The position numbers and the translations under genes were made by a program. Under the pieces are notes generated by a model that was given only the letters and a program-made list of their open reading frames with translations, had not been told where the DNA came from and made no database searches. This document shows positions 10,556 to 18,967 of a DNA stretch of 64,000 bases, one piece after another. The stretch is from Noviherbaspirillum suwonense (GTDB taxonomy: Bacteria; Pseudomonadota; Gammaproteobacteria; Burkholderiales; Burkholderiaceae_D): NCBI RefSeq assembly GCF_900182955.1, contig NZ_FXUL01000001.1, positions 372,001-436,000 of the forward strand. Direction: 5' to 3'. Every line of letters starts with the position of its first letter. Within the stretch, counting starts at the first letter, position 1.

Positions 10556-11203
10556 CTAGTAGCGGCGCTGCAGCGTCATCTGCTCGCCGCTGCGGCGCAT
10601 CTCGGTGCGGTTCAGGAAGGACATGCCGAGCAGCGCGATCGGCAGGCCCTGTTCCTGCACCAGCGCATCGACCTGGCTCAGCTCCAGGTCGCCGATGCGC
10701 ACGGTGTCCAGCCTGACCCGGTAGACCGGCACCACGCCGTTGGCGGTGCTGACCGTGCCGCGGCCGCCGTGGCGGTAGTCGATGCCCATGCGCTGCGCAT
10801 CGGCCGCCGGCAGCGCGATCAGCGATGCGCCGGTGTCGACCAGCATGCGCACCGGGTTGCCATTGATCATGCCTTGCGCGAAGAAGTGGCCGCGCTCGTC
10901 CGCCTGCAGCACCGTGCCGGCCTGCGCGGACGGCGCCTGGCGGTTCACGTGGCTGCCCAGCGCGATGACCTCGCGCCGGCCGCGGCTTTCCAGCGTGGCG
11001 CCGGACTGGTCGGCAGCCAGCAGCCGCACGCCGAGCGCGACCGTGCTGCCGACTTCATAGGTGCGCGGCGCGCCGCCATCCACCACCAGCACCGCCTTGC
11101 CTGGAAACAGCCCCACCACGCCGATGTCGGCGGCCTGCGCGGCCGGCAGTGCGGCCAGCAGCGCCAGCAGCGCCGCCGCTCCCGGCAGCGCGCGCTTAAT
11201 CAC
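10556..11203 (-). CDS. Retropepsin-like aspartic protease, TIGR02281-type
   Basis: A 215-aa protein with an N-terminal signal peptide ([20 protein letters not shown], predicted cleavage after AAQA). The C-terminal half is a single retroviral-type aspartic protease domain with the active-site motif [20 protein letters not shown] and a second hydrophobic strand, [10 protein letters not shown]. Families of this kind are periplasmic or membrane-bound and of unknown substrate. The start codon is GTG at 11203, overlapping the yajQ stop by 8 bases (GTGATTAA), so the two genes are translationally coupled. It converges with aroG, leaving 6 bases between stops. Confidence 0.8.
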   Translation of the reverse strand: MIKRALPGAAALLALLAALPAAQAADIGVVGLFPGKAVLVVDGGAPRTYEVGSTVALGVRLLAADQSGATLESRGRREVIALGSHVNRQAPSAQAGTVLQADERGHFFAQGMINGNPVRMLVDTGASLIALPAADAQRMGIDYRHGGRGTVSTANGVVPVYRVRLDTVRIGDLELSQVDALVQEQGLPIALLGMSFLNRTEMRRSGEQMTLQRRY

Positions 11204-11681
11204 GGAAGTTGTTGAACTCGAGCGGCAGGTCGGCGACTTCCTTGCGCAGCAGCGCCATCGCGGATTGCAGGTCGTCGCGCTTGGCGCCGGTAATGCGCAC
11301 CGACTCGCCCTGTATGCTGGCCTGCACCTTCATCTTGCTGTCCTTGACGAGGCGCACGATCTTCTTGGCGGCGTCGGACTCGATGCCCTTCCTGATCTTG
11401 ATCACCTGCTTGACCTTGTCGCCGCCGATCTTTTCCACCTTGCCGATGTCGAGAAAGCGCACGTCGACGCTGCGCTTGGTCAGCTTGGCGGTCAGCACGT
11501 CGCGCACCTGGCCGAGCTGGAAATCGCTGTCGGCAAAGGCGGTCAGTTCCTGCTCCTTCTGCTCGATGCGGGAGTCGCTGCCCTTGAAATCGAAACGGGT
11601 GGATATTTCCTTGTTGGCCTGGTCGAGCGCATTGCGCACTTCGACCAGGTTGGCTTCGGATACTACGTCGAACGATGGCAT
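11196..11681 (-). CDS. yajQ: YajQ family nucleotide-binding protein
   Basis: A 161-aa member of the YajQ (UPF0234) family; homologues bind cyclic di-GMP and act with transcription factors, and others bind tRNA/GTP. Marks: [20 protein letters not shown] at the start, [16 protein letters not shown], and C-terminal [20 protein letters not shown]. The ATG at 11681 is the family start; the frame reaches 11753 but without conservation. It overlaps the downstream protease gene and is divergent from murB. Confidence 0.92.
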   Translation of the reverse strand: MPSFDVVSEANLVEVRNALDQANKEISTRFDFKGSDSRIEQKEQELTAFADSDFQLGQVRDVLTAKLTKRSVDVRFLDIGKVEKIGGDKVKQVIKIRKGIESDAAKKIVRLVKDSKMKVQASIQGESVRITGAKRDDLQSAMALLRKEVADLPLEFNNFRD

Positions 11682-11773
11682 GGGATGTCCTTTTGCTGGC
11701 GCGCCGGAGAGGCGCTGATTGCTGACTGCGAGGCCGGTCATTCTAGCGGACAAAAAACCGGGTGGCTAGGCGC

Positions 11774-11779
11774 TATAAT
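11774..11779 (+). promoter_or_regulatory. -10 element directly ahead of murB
   Basis: A perfect TATAAT ends 8 bases before the murB ATG (11788). Transcription from it would begin at or within a base or two of the start codon, predicting a leaderless mRNA. No good -35 box and no ribosome site are visible. Confidence 0.5.
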
Positions 11780-11787
11780 CGCCGGCC

Positions 11788-12816
11788 ATGGCTCCCGTAC
11801 CCCACCTGCAAACCGGCGTATCGCTGCGTTCATTCAACACCATGGGCATCGATGCCCATGCCCATGCCTTGCTGCCCGTGCATGGCGTGGACGACCTCCG
11901 TGCGGTCCGCGCCGACCCGACGTTGAACGCATTGCCGAGGCTGGTGCTGGGCGGCGGCAGCAACCTGCTGTTCACCGGCGACTTCGACGGCCTGGTGCTG
12001 CAGATGCGCGGCACGGGCATCGACATCGTCGGCGAAACCGGCGACGCGGTGCTGGTGCGTGCGGCCGCCGGCGAAAGCTGGCATGGCCTTGTCATGTGGA
12101 CGCTGGCGCATGGGCTGGGCGGCATGGAAAACCTGTCGCTGATCCCCGGCAGCGTGGGCGCATCGCCGATCCAGAACATCGGGGCCTATGGCAGCGAGCT
12201 GAAGGACTGCTTCCATGGCCTGACCGCATTCGACTTCGACACCGGCGCCTTGCTGCATCTGGATCGGGAAGCCTGCGAATTCGGCTACCGCGACAGCATC
12301 TTCAAGCACCGGCTGCGCGACCGCGCGGTCATCCTCGATGTCACGTTCGCGCTGCCGAAGCGGTGGCAGCCCAACCTGCGGTATGCGGAACTGGCGCAGG
12401 AAGTGGCGCTTCGGGGCTGGACCGCGCCGGGCGCCGCAGACATCAGCGCGGCGGTGATCGCGATCCGCCAGCGCAAGCTGCCCGACCCGGCGCTCCTGGG
12501 CAACGCCGGCAGCTTCTTCAAGAACCCGGTGGTGCCGGCGGCCCAGCGGGACGCGCTGCTTGCCCGCCACCCGGGCATGGTCAGCCACCTGCAGGGCGAC
12601 GGCAGCTTCAAGCTGGCGGCCGGATGGCTGATCGACCAGTGCGGCTGGAAGGGCAGGACGATGGGCGCGGCCGGCGTCTACGAGAAACAGGCGCTGGTGC
12701 TGGTCAACCGCGGCGGCGCCAGCGGGGCCGAGATGGTGGCGCTGGCGGAGGCGATAGGGCAGGACGTGGAGAGCAGGTTCGGCGTCCGGCTGGAGCCGGA
12801 GCCGGTGTTCGTATAA
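11788..12816 (+). CDS. murB: UDP-N-acetylenolpyruvoylglucosamine reductase (MurB, type I)
   Basis: A 342-aa FAD enzyme that reduces UDP-GlcNAc-enolpyruvate to UDP-MurNAc with NADPH in peptidoglycan synthesis. FAD-domain motifs: VSLRSFNTMGIDAHA, LVLGGGSNLLFTGDFDGLVL, ENLSLIPGSVGASPIQNIGA and YGSELKD. The substrate-domain catalytic Ser lies in GNAGSFFKNPVV and the C-terminal catalytic Glu in LEPEPVFV. Length matches the E. coli-type enzyme. The start at 11788 is needed to include the N-terminal SLRSFNT block, yet there is no ribosome site and a TATAAT sits 8 bases upstream, suggesting leaderless translation. Confidence 0.95.
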   Translation: MAPVPHLQTGVSLRSFNTMGIDAHAHALLPVHGVDDLRAVRADPTLNALPRLVLGGGSNLLFTGDFDGLVLQMRGTGIDIVGETGDAVLVRAAAGESWHGLVMWTLAHGLGGMENLSLIPGSVGASPIQNIGAYGSELKDCFHGLTAFDFDTGALLHLDREACEFGYRDSIFKHRLRDRAVILDVTFALPKRWQPNLRYAELAQEVALRGWTAPGAADISAAVIAIRQRKLPDPALLGNAGSFFKNPVVPAAQRDALLARHPGMVSHLQGDGSFKLAAGWLIDQCGWKGRTMGAAGVYEKQALVLVNRGGASGAEMVALAEAIGQDVESRFGVRLEPEPVFV

Positions 12817-12831
12817 CGGATTGATTCATAG

Positions 12832-12858
12832 GGTGTAATGAGCGAAGCGCATTACACC
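12832..12858. repeat. Dispersed GGTGTAAT palindrome, copy 1
   Basis: GGTGTAATG (12832-12840) is inverted at 12850-12858 around AGCGAAGCG. The same element recurs three times at 47011-47194. It lies between the convergent murB and ppnP genes and may act as a weak terminator. Confidence 0.85.
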
Positions 12859-12886
12859 GTTGCAAAATGGGCTGCGGATCAGCCGA

Positions 12887-13201
12887 TCAGCCGAAATGGC
12901 AGACGTAATCCAGCATTTCCAGCGTCACGATGTCGAAGCTGGAATTGCCCGGCACGCTGAACTGCTGGCCGCCTTCGTAGTCGGTCCAGGTGTCCTCGCC
13001 CTGCAGGCGAATGCGGCACTTGCCGGCATTCAGTTCCATGATTTCCGGCGCGCCTGTGTTGAACAGCAGGTTGGACGGGAAAATCACGCCGACCGACTTC
13101 TTGCTGCCGTCCGCCATCGTGACGGTGTGCGACACGCACTTGCCGTCGAAGTAGACGTTGGCCTTCTTGGTAATCGTGACATTCTCGAATTGATCGCTCA
13201 T
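12887..13201 (-). CDS. ppnP: Pyrimidine/purine nucleoside phosphorylase PpnP
   Basis: A 104-aa single-domain cupin of the DUF1255/YaiE family; PpnP cleaves several nucleosides with phosphate to base and ribose 1-phosphate. Conserved features: [40 protein letters not shown] and the C-terminal [17 protein letters not shown]. The ATG at 13201 has GGAAGGAAG upstream; an earlier in-frame ATG at 13237 falls in the argG terminator and is rejected. It lies downstream of argG on the same strand but beyond a strong terminator, so it probably has its own expression or lives on read-through. Confidence 0.92.
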   Translation of the reverse strand: MSDQFENVTITKKANVYFDGKCVSHTVTMADGSKKSVGVIFPSNLLFNTGAPEIMELNAGKCRIRLQGEDTWTDYEGGQQFSVPGNSSFDIVTLEMLDYVCHFG

Positions 13202-13210
13202 TGCGCTTCC

Positions 13211-13244
13211 TTCCAATAAAAGAAAAGGGCCCGGCATCGGGCCC
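13211..13244 (-). terminator. Terminator after argG
   Basis: On the minus strand GGGCCCG (13244-13238) pairs with CGGGCCC (13233-13227) over a 4-base loop, followed by TTTTCTTTTATT. This is a classical intrinsic terminator, 17 bases past the argG stop. Confidence 0.88.
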
Positions 13245-13260
13245 CGTTATGCGTTGAAGA

Positions 13261-14493
13261 TTACTGGCCGCGCTTCTCGCGCGCCATCGCCGCGATCCGC
13301 ATGCGCAGCGCATTGAGCTTGATGAAGCCGCCGGCATCGGCCTGGTTGTAGGCGCCGCCATCCTCGTCGAAGGTCGCGATGTTCATGTCGAACAGCGAGT
13401 CTGTCTTCGAGTCGCGGGCGACGACGATCACGTTGCCCTTGTACAGCTTGACGCGGACCCAGCCGTTGACGCTTTGCTGGGTATGGTCGATCAGGGTCTG
13501 CAGCGCGACGCGCTCGGGCGACCACCAGTAGCCGGCGTAGATCATCTGCGCATAGCGCGGCATCAGGTCGTCCTTCAGGTGCGCGACTTCGCGGTCCAGC
13601 GTGATCGACTCGATCGCGCGGTGAGCGCGCAGCATGATGGTGCCGCCCGGGGTTTCGTAGCAGCCGCGCGACTTCATGCCGACGTAGCGGTTTTCCACCA
13701 GGTCGAGGCGGCCGATGCCATGCTTGCCGCCGAGGCGGTTCAACTCGGTCAGCACGGTGGCCGGCGACATCCGGGTGCCGTTCAGCGCGACGATGTCGCC
13801 CTTCTCGAATTCGATGTCCAGGTACTCGGCTTCGTCAGGCGCCGCTTCCGGGCTGACGGTCCAGCGCCACATCGATTCCTCGGCTTCCGCCGCCGGGTTT
13901 TCCAGGTGGCGGCCTTCGAAGCTGATGTGCAGCAGGTTGGCGTCCATCGAGTAGGGCGCGCCGCCTTTCTTGTGCTTCATGTCGACTTCGATGCCGGCGT
14001 CTTCCGCATACTTCAGCAGCTTCTCGCGCGACAGCAGGTCCCACTCGCGCCACGGCGCGATGATCTTCACGTTGGGCATCAGCGCATACGCGCCGAGTTC
14101 GAAGCGGACCTGGTCGTTGCCCTTGCCGGTGGCGCCATGCGAAATCGCGTCGGCGCCGGTTTCGCGGGCGATCTCGATCAGGCGCTTGGCGATCAGCGGG
14201 CGCGCGATCGACGTGCCCAGCAGGTACTCGCCTTCATAGACGGTGTTGGCGCGGAACATCGGGAACACGAAGTCGCGGACGAATTCCTCGCGCACGTCGT
14301 CGATGTAGATGTTCTCCGGCTTGATGCCGAACTTCAGCGCCTTCTGGCGCGCCGGCTCAAGCTCCTCGCCCTGGCCGAGGTCGGCGGTGAAGGTGACGAT
14401 TTCGCAATGGTAATTGTCCTGCAGCCACTTAAGGATGACCGAGGTATCGAGGCCGCCGGAATAGGCCAGCACGACTTTGTTGATGTCGCTCAT
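13261..14493 (-). CDS. argG: Argininosuccinate synthase
   Basis: A 410-aa ligase joining citrulline and aspartate with ATP to argininosuccinate, the seventh step of arginine synthesis. The ATP pyrophosphatase motif [15 protein letters not shown] is at the N terminus; further blocks are [59 protein letters not shown] and [13 protein letters not shown]. It is the shorter (about 400-aa) class. It begins 35 bases after argF on the same strand, forming argF-argG, and is ended by the hairpin at 13211-13244. Confidence 0.97.
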   Translation of the reverse strand: MSDINKVVLAYSGGLDTSVILKWLQDNYHCEIVTFTADLGQGEELEPARQKALKFGIKPENIYIDDVREEFVRDFVFPMFRANTVYEGEYLLGTSIARPLIAKRLIEIARETGADAISHGATGKGNDQVRFELGAYALMPNVKIIAPWREWDLLSREKLLKYAEDAGIEVDMKHKKGGAPYSMDANLLHISFEGRHLENPAAEAEESMWRWTVSPEAAPDEAEYLDIEFEKGDIVALNGTRMSPATVLTELNRLGGKHGIGRLDLVENRYVGMKSRGCYETPGGTIMLRAHRAIESITLDREVAHLKDDLMPRYAQMIYAGYWWSPERVALQTLIDHTQQSVNGWVRVKLYKGNVIVVARDSKTDSLFDMNIATFDEDGGAYNQADAGGFIKLNALRMRIAAMAREKRGQ

Positions 14494-14528
14494 GAGAGTC
14501 TTTCTTCAAACAGGTGATTGATAGGTCA

Positions 14529-15446
14529 TTATGCGGCGATGCGGCCGAGCACCAGGAATTCGAGCAAGGCCTTTTGCACATGCAGCCGGTTTTCCGCCTC
14601 GTCCCAGACCACCGACTGCGGGCCGTCGATGACATCGGCCGAGACTTCCTCGCCGCGATGGGCCGGCAGGCAGTGCATGAACAGCGCATCGGGCCGTGCG
14701 CGCTTCATCTTGTCGCTGTCGACGATCCAGCCGTCGAAGGCCTTCAGGCGTTCGGCATTTTCTTCCTCGAAACCCATGCTGGTCCAGACGTCGGTCGTGA
14801 CCAGGTCGGCGTCCTGGCAGGCGTCCGACGGATTAGGGAAAACGGTGTAGCAGTCGTTGTCGGCTGCGACCAGCGCGCTGTCGATGTCGTAGCCGGCGGG
14901 GGTGGAGACATTCACATGGAAGCCGAACACCTTGGCAGCCTGCAGCCACGAGTACAGCATGTTGTTGGCGTCGCCTATCCAGGCCACGGTCTTGCCGGCG
15001 ATGCTGCCGCGCTGCTCGAGGTAGGTGAAGACATCGGCCAGCACCTGGCAGGGATGATGCTCGTTGGTCAGGCCGTTGATGACCGGCACGCGCGAATTGG
15101 CGGCGAAGCGCTCGATGATGTCCTGGCCGAAGGTGCGGATCATGATGATGTCGCACATCCGGGACATCACCTGCGCCGCGTCCTCCACCGGCTCGCCGCG
15201 GCCCAGCTGGCTGTCGCGGGTGTTGAGGTAGATCGCCGCGCCGCCCAGCTGGTGCATGCCGGCCTCGAAGGACAGGCGGGTGCGGGTCGAGCTTTTCTCG
15301 AACACCATGACCAGCGTGCGGTCTTCCAGCGGGTGGTAGGGCTCGTAGTTCTTGAACTTGCGCTTGATGACGTGCGCGCGCTCGATCACGTACTCGAACT
15401 CGTCGAGCGTGAAGTCGGAAAACTGCAGAAAGTGTTTGATTGCCAT
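14529..15446 (-). CDS. argF: Ornithine carbamoyltransferase, anabolic
   Basis: A 305-aa enzyme making citrulline from ornithine and carbamoyl phosphate. The carbamoyl-phosphate loop FEKSSTRTRLSFEAGMHQLG, the HHPCQVLADVFTYLE block, the ornithine SMG-type loop DVWTSMGFEEE and the catalytic HCLPAHRGEEV are all present. The start at 15446 (MAIKHFLQFSDFTLDEFEY) agrees with the family. No Shine-Dalgarno sequence is present; instead TTTTCTTTT from a terminator-like hairpin touches the ATG. It is the first gene of argF-argG. Confidence 0.96.
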   Translation of the reverse strand: MAIKHFLQFSDFTLDEFEYVIERAHVIKRKFKNYEPYHPLEDRTLVMVFEKSSTRTRLSFEAGMHQLGGAAIYLNTRDSQLGRGEPVEDAAQVMSRMCDIIMIRTFGQDIIERFAANSRVPVINGLTNEHHPCQVLADVFTYLEQRGSIAGKTVAWIGDANNMLYSWLQAAKVFGFHVNVSTPAGYDIDSALVAADNDCYTVFPNPSDACQDADLVTTDVWTSMGFEEENAERLKAFDGWIVDSDKMKRARPDALFMHCLPAHRGEEVSADVIDGPQSVVWDEAENRLHVQKALLEFLVLGRIAA

Positions 15447-15482
15447 AAAAGAAAACGGCGGCGAGGGTGGCGCCTGCCGCCG
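15447..15482 (-). terminator. Terminator-shaped hairpin in the argF leader
   Basis: In the argF sense, CGGCGGC (15482-15476) pairs with GCCGCCG (15462-15456), followed by TTTTCTTTT (15455-15447) and then the ATG. The shape is that of an intrinsic terminator lying entirely in the 5' leader. It could attenuate transcription or limit ribosome loading. Confidence 0.6.
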
Positions 15483-15502
15483 AAGTTCGTCAATTTGCTG
15501 AT

Positions 15503-15508
15503 TATAGG
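15503..15508 (-). promoter_or_regulatory. -10 box of the argF-argG promoter
   Basis: A perfect TATAAT on the minus strand lies 57 bases ahead of the argF ATG. The matching -35 region (within TGTCTTTTCGC) is poor. Start of transcription would fall near 15496, giving a leader of about 50 bases. Confidence 0.45.
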
Positions 15509-15589
15509 GGAGATTTTTGCGAAAAGACACTTGCCGCAGTCATAACGGGCCCGACGGGCGTATTGCGGTCAAGCGTCGGGTTTCAACGT

Positions 15590-16330
15590 TTAAAGCGCCA
15601 GTTCCACCGGTCCGGCAGTGCGCATGCCCGCCCTCTGCCGCAGGTTTGCCTTTTCTTCCGCCGTGAAAAGATTTCCGCTCAGATCCAGGTTTTTGAGGGA
15701 GCCTGCACGGTTCAGCAAATCGTTCAATGCGGGAATCGCGCTGGCGTCAAGCCGGTTTTCCGCCAGATTCAAATCTTGAAGCGTTTCGTTATGGGATAGC
15801 GCATCGCCCAGTGTTTGTATGTCCGCTGCGCCCAGCAGGTTCCCCGAGAGGTCCAGCGCTTTCAACTGCTTGTCGACGGACAGCCGAGCTGCAATCGGGG
15901 CAATGCAATTCGATCCGATCCCGTTTTTTCCTAATAACAAGCGCACTGGCATTGCATCCAGCTTTTTAAGAAAAAGTCCGAAGTTGCTGATCTGGAATGC
16001 ATCCCTTCCGCCTATCATTATTCGGCTCAGATCCAGTGTGTCGAGCGAAGCCAGGACTTTTAAAAAGTTTCCAAGAAAACGCCATGCTCCGCTGCGCAGG
16101 TCGGCGCCCTTCAAGTCGAGCGTATGGATACTCTTTCCGCTATAGGTGGAAGTAAGCCCGGCGAAATCAGGCATGCCGCCGCCTGCAGGACGCACTACCA
16201 GCAGGGATGCGGGCTTTTCCGTCCTGCTGTGCACGGACGGCGGTATGGGGGCAACGCCGATTGGGGCTGAACTGGAAGGCGTCAGCGAAGCCGGTACCAG
16301 GCTTTCGCTTCCGGCGGGCGGGGTGATCAT
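15590..16330 (-). CDS. Leucine-rich repeat protein, ribonuclease-inhibitor type
   Basis: A 246-aa protein with no signal peptide or membrane segment. Residues 1-45 are rich in Ser, Pro and Thr and look disordered. From about residue 68 it is built of leucine-rich repeats; two exact 28-residue units start at 156 (LKALDLSGNLLGAADIQTLG) and 184 (LQDLNLAENRLDASAIPALN), with a partial third at 212 (LKNLDLSGNLF). The 28-residue spacing is that of eukaryotic ribonuclease-inhibitor repeats, also used by bacterial secreted effectors. The ATG at 16330 follows TGGAGAG. Base composition is lower in GC than the neighbours. It lies between rsgA and argF; function is unknown, and an effector role is inference. 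Confidence 0.75.
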   Translation of the reverse strand: MITPPAGSESLVPASLTPSSSAPIGVAPIPPSVHSRTEKPASLLVVRPAGGGMPDFAGLTSTYSGKSIHTLDLKGADLRSGAWRFLGNFLKVLASLDTLDLSRIMIGGRDAFQISNFGLFLKKLDAMPVRLLLGKNGIGSNCIAPIAARLSVDKQLKALDLSGNLLGAADIQTLGDALSHNETLQDLNLAENRLDASAIPALNDLLNRAGSLKNLDLSGNLFTAEEKANLRQRAGMRTAGPVELAL

Positions 16331-16354
16331 GGAACTCTCCAGAGTGGTTGAACC

Positions 16355-16368
16355 GGTTATCTGTAACC
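16355..16368. promoter_or_regulatory. Inverted repeat upstream of the LRR gene
   Basis: GGTTA-TCTG-TAACC lies at -25 to -38 from the LRR protein start; a wobble pair extends it to seven. A second small repeat, GGTTGAACC, adjoins it at 16346-16354. It may be an operator or leader hairpin. Confidence 0.35.
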
Positions 16369-16412
16369 AGCCAGCACGGAAAGTTAATGCAACAGCACGC
16401 GGCAAGCGCGGG

Positions 16413-17306
16413 CTAGTACCCCACCGTCTGCATCGACTCATGCCGCAACTGCGCATACAGCGCATGCCGCATCGGCGCGATCTTGCCATCCTTCACGCCG
16501 CCCAGCACCGCGCAGTCCGGCTCGCTGATGTGATGGCAGTTGTAGAAACGGCAGTTGCCCAGGTAGGGCCCGAACTCGGGGAAGGCGCGCTCCAGCATGC
16601 CTTCGGTCAGCTGGTGCAGGCCGAATTCCTGGAAACCCGGTGAATCGATGACCGAGCTTTCCTTGTCTATCCAGTAGAGGCGGGTGAAGGTGGTGGTGTG
16701 CTTGCCGGTGTCGAGCGCAGCGGAAATTTCACGCACCGCGATGTCGGCATCGGGCACCAGCAGGTTGATCAGCGAGGACTTGCCCATGCCGGACTGGCCG
16801 ATGAAGATGGAAGACTGCCCATGCAGCACCGGCATCAGCGTGGCAACGGCCGCCTCGGGCGCGGTGCGCGCCGAGACTTCGTGCACCTGGTAGCCAAGGC
16901 CGGCATACAGCGCGAGCCGCTTGCGGGTTTTTTCCAGGGAGGCGGTGACGTCGGTCTTGTTAAGGATGATATGGGCCTCGACCCCGGCGGCGTCGGCCGC
17001 CACCAGCGCGCGCGAGATCAGGTCGTCGGCAAAGGCCGGCTCGGTCGCCACCACGATCAGCAGCCGGGTCACGTTGGACGCCAGCAGCTTGGACTTGTAC
17101 TGGTCGGAGCGATAGAGCAGGGTCTTGCGCTCCTGTATGCCTTCGATCACGGCCTGGTTGGCCGAGGTGAGCTTGAGCGTCACCACGTCGCCCACGGCCA
17201 CGTCGCTGCGCTTGCCGCGGGTGACGCACTGCAGCCGCAGGTCACCCGCCTGCGCCATGTAATGACGGCCATGGGCCGCGATGATGATGCCGGTGTCCGC
17301 GCTCAT
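16413..17306 (-). CDS. rsgA: Ribosome small subunit-dependent GTPase A
   Basis: A 297-aa circularly permuted GTPase that matures the 30S subunit. N-terminal OB fold (residues 1-65), then the permuted G motifs in order: G4 NKTD (LNKTDVTASLEKT), G5, G1 GQSGMGKSSLINLL, G2/G3 region DTGKHTTT and DSPGFQEFGL. The C-terminal zinc knuckle is GNCRFYNCHHISEPDCAV with the Cys/His ligands. It is the third gene of a tightly overlapping set (Ste24-like peptidase, phhB, rsgA), sharing 4 bases with phhB. Confidence 0.95.
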   Translation of the reverse strand: MSADTGIIIAAHGRHYMAQAGDLRLQCVTRGKRSDVAVGDVVTLKLTSANQAVIEGIQERKTLLYRSDQYKSKLLASNVTRLLIVVATEPAFADDLISRALVAADAAGVEAHIILNKTDVTASLEKTRKRLALYAGLGYQVHEVSARTAPEAAVATLMPVLHGQSSIFIGQSGMGKSSLINLLVPDADIAVREISAALDTGKHTTTFTRLYWIDKESSVIDSPGFQEFGLHQLTEGMLERAFPEFGPYLGNCRFYNCHHISEPDCAVLGGVKDGKIAPMRHALYAQLRHESMQTVGY

Positions 17307-17656
17307 GCGCGCGCCACGCGCTGGTCGTACAGGGCGTCGACCTTGGCGGCGCAGATGAAGTCATTGTCGGACAGGCCGCCCTTTCCTTCATTGACCGAGT
17401 GCGTGTCGTAGCGGACGACGCAGCGGTTATAGGTGACGGTGAGTTCGGGATGATGGTCTTCGCAATGACTGACCCAGGCCAGCGCATTGACGAAGGCCAG
17501 CGTCTCGTAATGGTCCTTGAAGGAAAAGGCCCGCACCAGCTTGCCGTCCTGCACGGTCCAGTCCGGCAGCAGCGCCAGCATGCGGCCGATATCTTCCGGC
17601 GTCGCGGCCGGCAGCACGGCCTGGCAGCGGCGGCTGGTCAGCAGCGCGGCCCTCAT
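17303..17656 (-). CDS. phhB: Pterin-4a-carbinolamine dehydratase
   Basis: A 117-aa protein that dehydrates 4a-hydroxytetrahydrobiopterin, regenerating the pterin used by phenylalanine hydroxylase. The family signature is complete: FVNALAWVSHCEDHHPEL, TVTYNRCVVRYDTHSV and GGLSDNDF. Both ends overlap neighbours by ATGA (Ste24-like gene upstream, rsgA downstream). No phenylalanine hydroxylase lies nearby, so it may serve molybdopterin or folate metabolism, as proposed for PCD-like proteins, or a remote phhA. Confidence 0.92.
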   Translation of the reverse strand: MRAALLTSRRCQAVLPAATPEDIGRMLALLPDWTVQDGKLVRAFSFKDHYETLAFVNALAWVSHCEDHHPELTVTYNRCVVRYDTHSVNEGKGGLSDNDFICAAKVDALYDQRVARA

Positions 17657-18921
17657 GCCGGCCTCCCGTTGGCCAGCAGCCGGTTGATGCGCACCGTGGC
17701 GGGCGGATGCGAGTCGTAGAACGCCGAGTGCAGCGGGTCGGGCGTCAGCGTCGACGCATTGTCTTCATACAGCTTGACCAGCGCCGACACCAGGTCCTGC
17801 GCATTGCTGTGCTTCGCCGCGAACGCATCCGCCTCGAACTCATGCTTGCGCGAGGAAATCGAGGTCAGCGGCGAGAACAGGAAGGTAAACACCGGCAGCA
17901 CCAGCATGAACAGGATCAGCGCCATCGCGTCGTATGGCAGGCCCGGTATCGGGTCGACGCCCAGGCCCGCATAGAACCAGACCTGCTTCTTCAGGTAGCC
18001 CAGCAGCGCCAGGAACGCCAGCGACAGCGCGAACATCATCGCGATGCGCTTGACGATATGCTTGAGCTTGAAATGGCCCAGTTCATGCGCCAGCACCGCC
18101 TCGATCTCATGCGGCGCCAGGCGCGCCAGCAGCGTGTCGAAAAAGACGATGCGCTTGGCCGCGCCGAAGCCGGAGAAGTAGGCATTGCCATGGGCGCTGC
18201 GCTTGCTGCCGTCCATCACGAACAGGCCCTTGGAGGCGAAGCCGACGCGCTGCATCAGGCTCTCGATGCGGGCGCGCAGACTGTCGTCGGCCAGCGGGGT
18301 GAACTTGTTGAACATCGGCGCGATCACGGTCGGGAAGAGCACCAGCATCAGCAGCTGGAAGCCGCTCCAGACGAACCATGCATACAGCCACCACAGGTCG
18401 CCGGCGCGCTCCATCAGCGCCAGGATCACCCAGACCAGCGGCAGGCCGATCACGGCGCCCAGCGTCACGCTCTTGACCATGTCCGAGACGAACAGCTTCG
18501 GCGTCATCTTGTTGAAGCCGAACTTCGCTTCCAGCACGAACTGGCGGTAGTACTCGAACGGCAGGTCGATGAGGCCCGAGATCACGGCGAAGGCGGCCAG
18601 CAGCGCGATCTGGTAGGTCATGCCGGGGCCGGTCAGGTTGACGATGGCGACCGACAGCCATTGGAGGCCGCCCAGCAGGGTGAAGCCCAGCAGCACGACG
18701 GTATTGACGAACATGGTCAGCAGCGAGAAGCGGCTGCGCGCGACGGTATAGTCGGCTGCCTTCTGGTGCGCGGCCAGCGGTATCTTCTCGGCAAACTGCG
18801 GCGGCACCGCGCCGCGATGGGCATGCACATGGCGCACATGGCGCCACAGCAGCCAGCAGCGCAAAGCCAGCGTGGCAAGCAGAAACGCGATGAACAATAT
18901 GGAAAAGCCGTGTGTGGACAT
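17653..18921 (-). CDS. M48 family metallopeptidase, Ste24/CAAX-protease type
   Basis: A 422-aa integral membrane zinc protease with about seven hydrophobic segments. The zinc motif HELGH is at residues 279-283 and the third-ligand motif EFEAD at 361-365; QFVLEAKFGFNKMTPKLFVS and DGSKRSAHGNAYFSGFG are typical of Ste24-like enzymes. Bacterial members are thought to act in membrane-protein quality control, since prenylated CAAX substrates are absent. The start at 18921 (MSTHGFSILFIAFLL) gives a proper first membrane helix; a long upstream frame runs antisense through orn and is not real. It is divergent from orn (46 bases). Confidence 0.88.
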   Translation of the reverse strand: MSTHGFSILFIAFLLATLALRCWLLWRHVRHVHAHRGAVPPQFAEKIPLAAHQKAADYTVARSRFSLLTMFVNTVVLLGFTLLGGLQWLSVAIVNLTGPGMTYQIALLAAFAVISGLIDLPFEYYRQFVLEAKFGFNKMTPKLFVSDMVKSVTLGAVIGLPLVWVILALMERAGDLWWLYAWFVWSGFQLLMLVLFPTVIAPMFNKFTPLADDSLRARIESLMQRVGFASKGLFVMDGSKRSAHGNAYFSGFGAAKRIVFFDTLLARLAPHEIEAVLAHELGHFKLKHIVKRIAMMFALSLAFLALLGYLKKQVWFYAGLGVDPIPGLPYDAMALILFMLVLPVFTFLFSPLTSISSRKHEFEADAFAAKHSNAQDLVSALVKLYEDNASTLTPDPLHSAFYDSHPPATVRINRLLANGRPA

Positions 18922-18967
18922 GCTATGCCTGTGAGAAAATGCGGACAAACCGGAGGAAACGCAAATT

